Part shown: positions 39,723 to 46,900 of the stretch, one piece after another
Position numbering within the stretch: position 1 is the first letter of the stretch
Layout of the letters: each line of letters starts with the position of its first letter
Origin: UBA10449 sp005883585
GTDB taxonomy: Bacteria; Chloroflexota; Dormibacteria; Dormibacterales; Dormibacteraceae
Reading direction: 5' to 3'
DNA: 54,393 bases
Assembly (NCBI GenBank): GCA_005883585.1
Contig: VBFD01000110.1
Coordinates: 1-54,393 of the forward strand
Position numbers and translations under genes: made by a program
Notes under the pieces: model-generated
Told to the model about the DNA's origin: nothing
What the model saw: the letters and a program-made list of their open reading frames with translations, nothing else
The model's database searches: none

Positions 39723-40346
39723 TTGGCGCGAACCGGTAGGCGTCCTGGCGCCGGCGCCACGAGGGAACGAATCCTCGCGGCCGCGCGTCACGACTTCAGC
39801 AAGTCAGGCTTCGACGGCACCACGATCCGAGCCATCGCGGCCCAGGCCAAGGTCGACCCGGCCCTGGTCCTGCACTACTTCGAATCGAAGGACGGCGTTT
39901 TCCGGGCCGCAATCACGTTTCCGGTCGACCCGGCGGAGTTCATTCCGGGTTTGGTCGCCCCAGGCGTCGACGGGCTTGGAGACCGGCTCGTGCGTTTCTT
40001 CGTCGACACCTGGGACTCTCCCGCCGGGAGCGCGATGCTCGGCGTGATCCGTTCCGTGGTCGGTAACGAAGACGCCGCGGTGCTCATGCGCGAGTTCATC
40101 ACGCGCGAGGTTCTGGGACGCCTGGCGAAGGCGGTCGACCTTGATCAGCCCGAGCTGCGGGCAAGCCTCGCCGGCGCCCAGCTGATCGGGATGGCGATGC
40201 TGCGTTATGTCGTCAAGGTGGAACCGATCGCGTCGGCGGACGCCGATCAGATCGTGGCGTGGCTGGGTCCTACGCTTCAGCGCTACTTCACGGACCCAAG
40301 CGTCACCAAAACAAGACCGGCGAGGCGATCACGCCGGAGGCGGTAG
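39723..40346 (+). CDS. TetR-family transcriptional repressor
   Basis: The 207-residue regulator starts at TTG 39723. The helix-turn-helix domain is clear: TRERILAAARHDFSKSGFDG, then TTIRAIAAQAKVDPALVLHYF and then ESKDGVFRAAI. The C-terminal ligand domain (about 75-195) resembles that of regulators with the TetR_C_17-type fold, and the protein ends in an Arg-rich tail. It should bind the AATTCAAC palindrome at 38713-38732 and repress the membrane protein gene and itself until an effector arrives. The 3' end overlaps the convergent phosphoesterase gene by 18 bp. Confidence 0.9.
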   Translation: MARTGRRPGAGATRERILAAARHDFSKSGFDGTTIRAIAAQAKVDPALVLHYFESKDGVFRAAITFPVDPAEFIPGLVAPGVDGLGDRLVRFFVDTWDSPAGSAMLGVIRSVVGNEDAAVLMREFITREVLGRLAKAVDLDQPELRASLAGAQLIGMAMLRYVVKVEPIASADADQIVAWLGPTLQRYFTDPSVTKTRPARRSRRRR

Positions 40347-41288
40347 CGGCTTCTGAGTGAAGTTGAAGCAGTCCGCCATCCCATCGTCGGCGGCGGTGCG
40401 CGCGTTCAGGGATGGAAGTCCGAACGCTTTCTCGCAAAACCGAAGCAGGCTGACATGCGAATGCTGGGCGTGCGAGATGAAGCCGGCCTTCGCATAAGGA
40501 CTCAACACCAGGCACGGCACCCGGCCGCCGTATCGAAACTGGGTCCCGTCCGTCCACTTCTCGACCTCCGGTGGATTGACGTGGTCGTACCAGCCGCCCC
40601 AGTCGTCCCACGTGACGAAGATCGCCAGCTTTGGCCACAGCCCGCCCGCAACGAGCGCGGCGACCTGGGCGACGGTCCACGCCATCCCTTTCGTCACATT
40701 GCCGCCGCCGGCTGCGCGCTGGACAGGAGTGTCGGCGGGGTGCTCTGAGAGCGCGTCGTCGGCGTAGACCCACGACACCGTGGGCAGCTTTCCGGCAGCT
40801 GCATCGACCGCAAATTGGTCCGGCGTCTTCTTGTTCTTGCTGTTCGTGTACTTGATGTAGTCGAAGGCGTAGCCGCCGTAGTTCGCCCAGCTCAACCCTG
40901 CCTTGTCCAGCTGAGCGGGCAGTGACGGCAAATCGAACAAGGGCGCCGGGTGTGGGTTCTCGATGATGGGCGAGTCCGCGGCGATCACCATCAAGTGATT
41001 GGGACTCGAAGGTCCCGCGACGTCGGTGAAGTACGAGTCGCACAGTGTGAAAGACCGCGCCCACGCCCAGTACTTGGGGATGTCGGCCTCGAAGAACTCC
41101 ACGCGCGGCGCGGTCTTGGCTCGCGTCAGCCACGCGGGATGGCGGTGATCAGGATCCCTCCGCGGAGGGTTCGGGCTGCGGGGCATGGCCATTCCGTTGG
41201 CGCCAGGAAACTGGCCGAAGTAGTTGTCGAACCCGTGATTCTCTTTGAAGACGATGACCACGTGCTCGATTGGCGTTGATACGGCCAT
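40329..41288 (-). CDS. Phosphoesterase family protein (phospholipase C / AcpA-like)
   Basis: The 319-residue protein opens IEHVVIVFKENHGFDNYFGQFP, the metal-binding start of the PF04185 phosphoesterases (E-N-H/R-S/G-F-D-x-x-F-G). Other landmarks are PSSPNHLMVIAADSP, FVTWDDWGGWYDHV (metal-binding Asp/His) and VPCLVLSPYAKAGFISHAQHSHVSLLRF. It hydrolyses phosphate mono- or diesters, possibly phospholipids. It has no signal peptide, unlike most relatives, so it is either cytoplasmic or exported by another route. It follows directly on the upstream gene (start 41288, stop 41289), hence one transcript. Confidence 0.87.
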   Translation of the reverse strand: MAVSTPIEHVVIVFKENHGFDNYFGQFPGANGMAMPRSPNPPRRDPDHRHPAWLTRAKTAPRVEFFEADIPKYWAWARSFTLCDSYFTDVAGPSSPNHLMVIAADSPIIENPHPAPLFDLPSLPAQLDKAGLSWANYGGYAFDYIKYTNSKNKKTPDQFAVDAAAGKLPTVSWVYADDALSEHPADTPVQRAAGGGNVTKGMAWTVAQVAALVAGGLWPKLAIFVTWDDWGGWYDHVNPPEVEKWTDGTQFRYGGRVPCLVLSPYAKAGFISHAQHSHVSLLRFCEKAFGLPSLNARTAADDGMADCFNFTQKPLPPPA

Positions 41289-42020
41289 TCAGATGCAGGT
41301 GCCCTGCTGGTTCGACCATTCCAGCTGAACAGTCCAGTTACCCAGCTTTCTTGTCTGCCACGAGCAGATGTCGCCGATCTCCCCATTGGTGTCGTCATAC
41401 CAACCCTGGCCCGGCACGGGATCGGTGACCGCTTCACAGAGCTCGTGCGAGCTGGTCGACGTGAGTGCATCGAGCAGGTGCAGGCCTCCGACGCAGCCGG
41501 CACAGTCCGGATACGGCATGACCGCGTAGTAGATGGAGCCGCCGATGCTGTCGTGGTAGCCGCAGAAGGCCGAGCACGACAGCTGGCCGCCCAGGTCGAC
41601 TGTGACGCCGGGTGGCAGGTAAACGTAATACAGCGAGTTGGCGCTCGACGTCGGCAGCTTGGTGTTCGCGATCTCGGTCTGGATCAGGTTCTGGATGTCT
41701 GCATCGGTCACCGTGCTGCCAGGCTGCGTGTCGGTGAGGATCTCGGTGCCGGCGAGGGATCCATGGCCGATCTGTGTATCGGGCACCGAGTACTCGCCGA
41801 GCTGGTCAATCAGCGGACTGTCCAGGATGTACAGGAAGAAATCGTTGATCTGGGTCAGGAGGGGAGCCTCGTCCGCCAGCCACTCGGCGCCCCAGAATGC
41901 GGTGACCACCTCCACCGCGCCGAGCAGGGGGCCTCCGCGGTATGTGAGCTGAGCCTGGGTTACGAGTGCGGCCGCCGGCCCGGGATGCAACGGAACGATT
42001 CGAATGGGTTGAGCAATCAT
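41289..42020 (-). CDS. Protein with HELCEAVTDP motif, unknown
   Basis: The product has 243 residues from ATG 42020, which follows GGAGGATGAG. There is no signal peptide. The segment SSHELCEAVTDP resembles the S-H-E-x-x-E-A-x-T-D-P motif of secreted proteins related to plant phosphate-induced (EXORDIUM) proteins and some putative metallopeptidases. The HEx(2)E core could bind a metal. Three cysteine clusters (SCSAFCGY, DCAGC and CSW) suggest disulfides, which would fit extracytoplasmic localisation. The next gene (phosphoesterase) starts in the adjacent base, so the two are probably used together. The function is unknown. Confidence 0.7.
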   Translation of the reverse strand: MIAQPIRIVPLHPGPAAALVTQAQLTYRGGPLLGAVEVVTAFWGAEWLADEAPLLTQINDFFLYILDSPLIDQLGEYSVPDTQIGHGSLAGTEILTDTQPGSTVTDADIQNLIQTEIANTKLPTSSANSLYYVYLPPGVTVDLGGQLSCSAFCGYHDSIGGSIYYAVMPYPDCAGCVGGLHLLDALTSTSSHELCEAVTDPVPGQGWYDDTNGEIGDICSWQTRKLGNWTVQLEWSNQQGTCI

Positions 42021-42260
42021 CAACTCATCCTCCGCCTCTTGACCCGCGTGCTGCAATCGACTCCATCAAGGACGACCGCTGCACGAGCGAGCGGCGATAG
42101 CCGAGCGCCCGCAGCATTCCGATCTGCTGGAACCGAGGCCTGGAAAGATGAGCAGCCCGACCTCGGGGTCGGAGGGGCGGTGCTCTCCAAGGTTTCTGGT
42201 TGGAGACGGTAGACCAGAGCTGTGCCAAAAGGTCTCCGCGAACTCTAGACTCGGTGCGAG

Positions 42261-42623
42261 TTGAAAGCGAATCCCGAGGTCGAGCGGTGGTTCGCGGCCA
42301 AGAAGCTGCCCAACGAGACGGCCATGCGCCGGGTGCGGGAGATCCTTCTCTCCGCAGACCCACGGATGAAGGACTACATCAAGTACGGGAGCTTGCTGCT
42401 CGGCTACGAAGGAGACCTGGTGAGCTTCGTGCAGGTGACGAAGAAGAACATCAACTTGATGTTCAACAACGGGGCTAAGATCCCCGGCAAATTTCCACAC
42501 CTCGAGGGCAGCGGTCCCAACGCGCGCTTCATACGTTTCGCTGACATTGCGGAGGTGAACGCACGCGCCGCGGAGCTGACACGAATCGCGAAGGCCTGGT
42601 GCCTCCTCAAGACCCCGCGCTAG
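42261..42623 (+). CDS. DUF1801-like protein
   Basis: The 120-residue soluble protein starts at TTG 42261. The pattern EILLSADPRMKDYIKYGSLLLGYEGDLVSFVQVTKKNIN resembles the DUF1801 (YdhG-like) fold, which has a W or Y near the fold centre and a hydrophobic strand V-S-F-x-x-x-x-K-x-x-I/V. The C-terminal half FIRFADIAEVNARAAELTRIAKAW agrees with the family. The molecular role is not known. It stands alone, convergent with psuG at a gap of 5 bp. Confidence 0.8.
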   Translation: MKANPEVERWFAAKKLPNETAMRRVREILLSADPRMKDYIKYGSLLLGYEGDLVSFVQVTKKNINLMFNNGAKIPGKFPHLEGSGPNARFIRFADIAEVNARAAELTRIAKAWCLLKTPR

Positions 42624-42628
42624 CTCCG

Positions 42629-43522
42629 CTAGCTGCTTCCTTTTCGCAGTCCTGAAAAAGCCGAGGCCACCCGTGCCGCCATCCGGGCGTTGTTGACGAC
42701 GAGGTCGACGTTCAAGTCGAGGGATTTGCCGTTCGACAGCTCGGCGACCCGGGCCAGCAGGCGCGGTGTCAGATCGGGTCCGCTGACGTCCGCGAGCTCG
42801 CGAACGGCGCGCTGCACGAGCTCCTCCGCGCCTTCGAGCTCGGCAGGCGGCGGTACGGCGATCACGACGCCGCGGGTGCCGGTCGCCCACGATGCCTGCA
42901 GCACGCGGGCAACGTCGACTGGCTTGTCGACTCGCGCGCTGACCGGGCAGCCGCTGTGCTTGGAGTAGAAGGCGGGAAATTCGTCGGTGCCGTAGCCGAG
43001 CACCGGGACGCCGAAGCTTTCCAGCCGCTCGAGCGTCAGCGGCAGGTCGAGGATGATCTTGGCGCCGGCGCAGAAGACCGCCGTCGGCGTCCGGCTCAGC
43101 TCCATCAGGTCCGCGGACACGTCCTCCGGGTGGCCGCGATGCACCCCTCCGATTCCGCCCGTGGCGAAGAATCGGACGCCCGCCATCGTCGCGGCCCGCA
43201 TGGTCGCCGCCACGGTGGTCGCCCCCGCCTGTCGCAGAGCGATCGCCCAGCCCAGGTCGCGTGAGCTCACCTTGACCGCGCCGGCGGCAATGCGTTCCAG
43301 CTCGGCATCGGTGAGGCCGACGTGCAGGCGGCCGCCGAGCACGGCCACGCTCGCGGGGACCGCGCCTTCCTGGCGGATCGCGGCTTCGCTTTCGCGCGCC
43401 GCGCGCAGGTTGTGCGGATGCGGAAGGCCCTGGCCGACGATGGACGTCTCGAGCGCCACCACAGGGTGACCGTGCGCGAGCGCGTCGGCGACCTCGTTCG
43501 AAACGCGGAGCAGGTCGCTCAT
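42629..43522 (-). CDS. psuG: Pseudouridine-5'-phosphate glycosidase
   Basis: The 297-residue enzyme of the PsuG/IndA family opens VVALETSIVGQGLPHPHNL, then PASVAVLGGRLHVGL, RDLGWAIALRQAGATTVAAT and FFATGGIGGVHRG, all hallmarks of the family. It cleaves the C-C glycosidic bond of pseudouridine 5'-phosphate, giving uracil and ribose 5-phosphate. It overlaps psuK as ATGA, the usual operon pair for pseudouridine salvage. The product uracil could enter the oxidative route suggested for 27.9-38.7 kb. No pseudouridine transporter is recognisable next to it. Confidence 0.92.
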   Translation of the reverse strand: MSDLLRVSNEVADALAHGHPVVALETSIVGQGLPHPHNLRAARESEAAIRQEGAVPASVAVLGGRLHVGLTDAELERIAAGAVKVSSRDLGWAIALRQAGATTVAATMRAATMAGVRFFATGGIGGVHRGHPEDVSADLMELSRTPTAVFCAGAKIILDLPLTLERLESFGVPVLGYGTDEFPAFYSKHSGCPVSARVDKPVDVARVLQASWATGTRGVVIAVPPPAELEGAEELVQRAVRELADVSGPDLTPRLLARVAELSNGKSLDLNVDLVVNNARMAARVASAFSGLRKGSS

Positions 43523-44367
43523 TTGGGTCGCGCACCCACTTTTGCAGCGGCGTGCGAAGCCATCTCCACGGCTTTGCGCGCCGCATTGATGTGCGGGGCG
43601 CCGTTGAGATAGGAGACGCAGAAGGACGCGGCGAAAGCGTCGCCGGCTCCTGTGGGGTCGATGCCTTTCGTGCGCGGCGCGGGGACGACGTCGCCGAACA
43701 CGCTGCAGCCCGCAGCGCCCAGCTTGATGATCGGCACCTTCGCCAGGCGCTCGAGGTCTTCCATCGGAACGCCGAGCGCTTCGGCCTCTGGCTGGGTCGC
43801 AAACAGCAGGTCCGGCCGCAGGCGCGACAGCTCCCCGGCCATGCGGGCCCCGCCGTATTCCTTCAGGCCGGCGGCTGACGAGAGGTCGATGGAGAGGACT
43901 CCGCCCTCACGCCGGACCAGCTCGATGGCGGCTCTGGCGGCCGAGGCGATGGGCTCCACGAACAAGGAATATGCGGGCACGTGGATGAGGCGCACGTCCT
44001 GAAACCATTCTTCGCGCAAGTCCTCCGCGCGGAGGCCGGTGCTCGCCCCCCGCTGGGTGGCCATGGTGCGCTTGCCTCCGGGATCGACGAGGACCGCGAT
44101 CACCCCGGTGGGCTCGGATGCATATACCGGCCGCACCTCCACGCCGATCGCCCGGAGCTCCGCCACAAGGCGGTGGCCGTTGTCGTCATCGCCCACCCTG
44201 GTGATCAATCGCGCCGGCTCACCCAACGATGCGGTCCAGGCGCAGAAGTTGGCGGCCTGGCCGCCGCCGCCGATCCGGATGCGGGATGGATTGTCGTCGT
44301 CGACGCGTAGGGGCCCCTCCGGCACGATCGTGACGTCGACGACCAGGTCGCCGATCGAAAGCATCAT
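43519..44367 (-). CDS. psuK: PfkB-family sugar kinase, probable pseudouridine kinase
   Basis: The 282-residue kinase starts at ATG 44367 (or ATG 44364). The ribokinase-fold signatures are present: IRIGGGGQAANFCAWTASLG near the N-terminus and DPTGAGDAFAASF with the catalytic Asp. The substrate within PfkB kinases is set here by context: psuG follows with a 4-bp overlap. It would phosphorylate pseudouridine at O5'. The start lies 9 nt after TATTCT on the minus strand with no ribosome-binding site. The longer frame to 44517 would overlap the divergent rhodanese gene and adds unrelated residues. Confidence 0.85.
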   Translation of the reverse strand: MMLSIGDLVVDVTIVPEGPLRVDDDNPSRIRIGGGGQAANFCAWTASLGEPARLITRVGDDDNGHRLVAELRAIGVEVRPVYASEPTGVIAVLVDPGGKRTMATQRGASTGLRAEDLREEWFQDVRLIHVPAYSLFVEPIASAARAAIELVRREGGVLSIDLSSAAGLKEYGGARMAGELSRLRPDLLFATQPEAEALGVPMEDLERLAKVPIIKLGAAGCSVFGDVVPAPRTKGIDPTGAGDAFAASFCVSYLNGAPHINAARKAVEMASHAAAKVGARPK

Positions 44368-44376
44368 CTGGCCACG

Positions 44377-44382
44377 AGAATA
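44377..44382 (-). promoter_or_regulatory. Candidate -10 box of a leaderless promoter for psuK-psuG
   Basis: TATTCT on the minus strand ends 9 nt before ATG 44367. No Shine-Dalgarno lies between them. The -35 is not obvious. Confidence 0.35.
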
Positions 44383-44400
44383 GAGTGGTGAGGATCCAGG

Positions 44401-45090
44401 ATGCCTAAAGAGATTCGGCGTGAAGAGGTTCGCAAGCTGGTCGCGGCCGGTGCACAGCTGGTCGAGGTGCTGCCCAGCCCCGAGTACGAAGAGGACCATC
44501 TCCCCGGGGCGATCCACGTGCCTTTGAGGAAAATCGACTCAGACGCGCGCACCGTTCTGGACGGCGATAGGCCCGTGATCGTGTACTGCTGGGATACGGC
44601 TTGAGACATGTCGCCCAGGGCCGCGTGGCGGCTCGAGAGCCTCGGGTTCAGCGAGGTTTACGACTATGTCGACGGCAAGAACGACTGGATGTCGGCCGGC
44701 CTGCCCACCGAAGGCACCAATGCGCAGCATCCACGCGCGGGCGATGTTGCGCGAAAGGACGTGCCCACCTGCGCCTTGACCGAGAAGCTTGGGGATGTAA
44801 AGGCGCGGGTTCGCGCGCAAGGATGGGATGCGGTCGTGGTGGTCAACGCCTCGCGAGTGGTGTTCGGCTTGCTCCGCGCCAAGGAGCTGGAGAAAGATCC
44901 CGAGCTTCTGATCGAGCAGGCAATGCGGCCGGGGCCCAGCACCTTCAGGACGTTCGTCGCACTCCACGAGATGCTCCACAAGATGGTCGATCACAAGCTC
45001 GAGAGCTCAGTGATAAGCACTTCTGACGGGAGGCTCGTCGGCCTGCTTCTGCAGGAGGACGTAGCGGCCGCGCTGGAGAAGGACAAATGA
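44401..45090 (+). CDS. Rhodanese-CBS protein with one in-frame TGA (candidate selenoprotein)
   Basis: One continuous frame of 230 codons is interrupted only by TGA at 44602-44604. The first 67 residues are a rhodanese start (VEVLPSPEYEEDHLPGAIHVPL) reaching the active-site loop VIVYCWDTA. After the TGA the same domain continues: DMSPRAAWRLESLGFSEVYDY and GKNDWMSAGLP. A degenerate CBS-like module follows (about 125-230). From memory, related rhodanese-CBS proteins have Cys at this place (C-D-M/L-S-P-R-A-A). A hairpin with a G-starting loop lies 20 nt after the TGA, as in bacterial SECIS elements. Alternatives are a nonsense mutation with restart at ATG 44608, or a sequencing error. Confidence 0.75.
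44618..44634 (+). other. SECIS-like hairpin after the in-frame TGA
   Basis: GGGCCGC (44618-44624) pairs with GCGGCTC (44628-44634) over seven pairs, one a G-T wobble, with the 3-nt loop GTG. The loop begins 20 nt after the TGA at 44602-44604. Bacterial SECIS elements lie just downstream of the UGA inside the coding frame and need a G at the start of the apical loop; both conditions hold. In a GC-rich gene such a hairpin can also occur by chance. Confidence 0.45.
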
Positions 45091-45248
45091 CCGATACCGC
45101 CGCCAAAGAAAAGTGCAAGGGCTGCAACCGGGAGATCGATGTTTGCGCTTTCTGCCAGGAGCCTGGGTGCCCGGCCGCCATCTGCTACAGCTGCCAGAAC
45201 ATCGAGCTCAAGCAAACCCTGCCGCACCCGCATACGCACGGGGGCTAA
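45087..45248 (+). CDS. Cys-rich 53-residue mini-protein, probable zinc ribbon
   Basis: The gene starts at ATG 45087 inside the stop of the rhodanese-CBS gene (ATGA). The product carries seven cysteines: C-x2-C (10, 13), C-x2-C (20, 23), Cys28 and C-x2-C (33, 36), and ends in a His-rich tail (HPHTHGG). Paired C-x2-C knuckles suggest zinc or iron binding; the even spacing resembles small zinc-ribbon or B-box-like modules. The overlap ties it to the rhodanese protein, which handles sulfur or selenium chemistry, so it may be its metal or sulfane partner. It is convergent with the Ohr gene at a gap of 3 bp. The family is not recognised. Confidence 0.7.
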   Translation: MTDTAAKEKCKGCNREIDVCAFCQEPGCPAAICYSCQNIELKQTLPHPHTHGG

Positions 45249-45251
45249 CGG

Positions 45252-45704
45252 TTAGCTCGGCTCCAGGATCCTTATCGCGACGTCGATGTTGCCGCGTACG
45301 GCGTTCGTGTAAGGGCATCGCTTGTCCGCTCCCGCGACCAGCTCCTCCGCGACCGCCCGGTCGTGGATCGAAGGCAGCCTGACGTCGAGCTCGGCGGTGA
45401 GGCCGAAGCGGTTCTCGATCGGTCCGATCCCGATCCTCGCGGTGACGATCGAGTCGTCGACCCCCGAGATGTTCTTGCGCCGGGCGATGCTCATCATCGC
45501 GTTCTGAAAACAGGCGGCAAACCCGGTGGCGAAGAGCTGCTCGGGGTTGGTGCCTGGACCTCCATCGCCGCCCATCTCGGTGGGGGAAGAGAAGTCGACG
45601 TCGACGCGGCCGTCGCTGGTGCGCCCGTGGCCCTTGCGTCCACCGGTCGCCGTGGCCTCTGCCGTGTACAGGACGCGAACGGATTGACTCGGCGTGGTGC
45701 TCAT
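45252..45704 (-). CDS. Organic hydroperoxide resistance protein (Ohr/OsmC family)
   Basis: The 150-residue peroxidase keeps both reactive cysteines, one in FATGFAACFQNAM and one in DKRCPYTNAVRGN. The opening VLYTAEATATGGRKGHGRTSDG and the block TNPEQLFATGFAACF identify the Ohr subgroup rather than general OsmC. It reduces organic and fatty-acid hydroperoxides, using lipoylated proteins as donors in known cases. No MarR-type OhrR gene is adjacent. It lies next to the rhodanese and Cys-rich genes, giving a small thiol-chemistry island. Confidence 0.92.
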   Translation of the reverse strand: MSTTPSQSVRVLYTAEATATGGRKGHGRTSDGRVDVDFSSPTEMGGDGGPGTNPEQLFATGFAACFQNAMMSIARRKNISGVDDSIVTARIGIGPIENRFGLTAELDVRLPSIHDRAVAEELVAGADKRCPYTNAVRGNIDVAIRILEPS

Positions 45705-45714
45705 AAGCGAAGGA

Positions 45715-45720
45715 TAGGAT
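45715..45720 (+). promoter_or_regulatory. Candidate -10 box of a leaderless promoter for the CPA2 gene
   Basis: TAGGAT lies 7 nt before ATG 45728. A TTGACT is present at 45684-45689 but 25 bp away, too far to be a normal -35 partner. Confidence 0.3.
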
Positions 45721-45727
45721 CAGCCGA

Positions 45728-46900
45728 ATGGTGATGACAGTGCAGGCTGTCCCTGAGACGGCGCCGGCGGTTCTGGAGATCGGCCTTCTGCTCCTGCTTG
45801 CGGTGGCGGCAGGCTGGCTGGCGCGCCGGATCGGCCTTCCCGCGGTGCTCGGGTACCTCGTGGTCGGCCTCATCGTTTCGCCGTTCACGCCTGGTTATGT
45901 GGCGGATCGCCGCCAGCTCCAGGTGCTTGCTGATGTTGGGGTGGTGCTGCTCCTTTTCGAGGTCGGCATCGAGATCGATCCGGTGCGGCTGATACGCAAT
46001 CGGAGCGCCGTGTTGTGGACAGCCCCTGTGCAGGTCTTCTTGACCACGCTGGTCGTGGGCGGGACAGCGCTCGCGCTCGGGCTGGCCTTCAGCGGCGCGG
46101 TGCTGGTCGGCCTGTCGGTCGCGATGTCGTCGAGCGTCGTCGTCGTCAACATCACTCGGAGCAGGCGCCGCACCACGAATCAGGGGACCGATGAAGCGCT
46201 GCTCAGCTGGAGCGTGATGCAGGACATGATCGGGGTTGCTCTCGCGCTGCTGGTGATCGCCATTTTCGGCCTCGGCTCCCGGCCGCCGCTCGAGGCAGCC
46301 GGCGGTATCGTCGGCTACTTACTCGTGGTCGTCGCCGCCGCGTGGGTGCTGCCAAGGCTGCTCCATGCCATCAATGCCGAGCACGATTTGTTTCTGATGC
46401 TGTCGGTCGGCAGCGGCCTGGCGCTGGCGGGACTTGGCGCAAGGTACTTCGACGTCCCGCTCGCGCTGGCGGCTTTTGTGTCGGGCCTCGCGATCGGCGA
46501 GAGCCCCGCCGCGGCCGAAGCGCGGCAGCGCATCCTGCCCTTTCGAGACCTGTTCGCGGTGCTGTTCTTCGTGCTCCTGGGCAGCCTCATCGATCCTGGA
46601 GCGCTCCCCCGCGCACTGCCCTGGATCGGTTTTCTCGTCGGAGCCGTCGTCGTCGCCAAAGCGCTTCCCGCCGCCGGCCTGAGCCGGCTTGCCCGCCTGC
46701 CCGACGTCCGCCACTGGCAGCTGGGCATCGGCCTCGGCCAGGTGGGGGAGTTCAGCTTCGTTCTCGCGGGCATCCTCCTCGCCCGGGGACTGATCTCTTC
46801 AGCGCTGTTCACAGCCATGCTGACGACGGTCGTGCTGACCATCGCGGCATCCGCCGTTATGGTTCGGATGGGAAAGCGCCCGGCCGCCGTGGCCGCCTAA
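45728..46900 (+). CDS. CPA2-family cation:proton antiporter (KefB/NapA-like membrane domain)
   Basis: The 390-residue integral membrane protein has about twelve helices. VLEIGLLLLLAVAAGWLARRIGLPAVLGYLVVG is the usual first unit, followed by LLLFEVGIEID (acidic residues of TM3), AMSSSVVVVNI (TM4 unwound region), LSWSVMQDMIGVALALL (the TM5 Asp of the exchange site) and a C-terminal LGIGLGQVGEFSFVLAGILL. It exchanges Na+ or K+ for H+. The RCK/TrkA-N tail found in Kef proteins is missing, so gating must be separate or absent. It converges with the HNH gene, overlapping it by 4 bp. Confidence 0.9.
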   Translation: MVMTVQAVPETAPAVLEIGLLLLLAVAAGWLARRIGLPAVLGYLVVGLIVSPFTPGYVADRRQLQVLADVGVVLLLFEVGIEIDPVRLIRNRSAVLWTAPVQVFLTTLVVGGTALALGLAFSGAVLVGLSVAMSSSVVVVNITRSRRRTTNQGTDEALLSWSVMQDMIGVALALLVIAIFGLGSRPPLEAAGGIVGYLLVVVAAAWVLPRLLHAINAEHDLFLMLSVGSGLALAGLGARYFDVPLALAAFVSGLAIGESPAAAEARQRILPFRDLFAVLFFVLLGSLIDPGALPRALPWIGFLVGAVVVAKALPAAGLSRLARLPDVRHWQLGIGLGQVGEFSFVLAGILLARGLISSALFTAMLTTVVLTIAASAVMVRMGKRPAAVAA

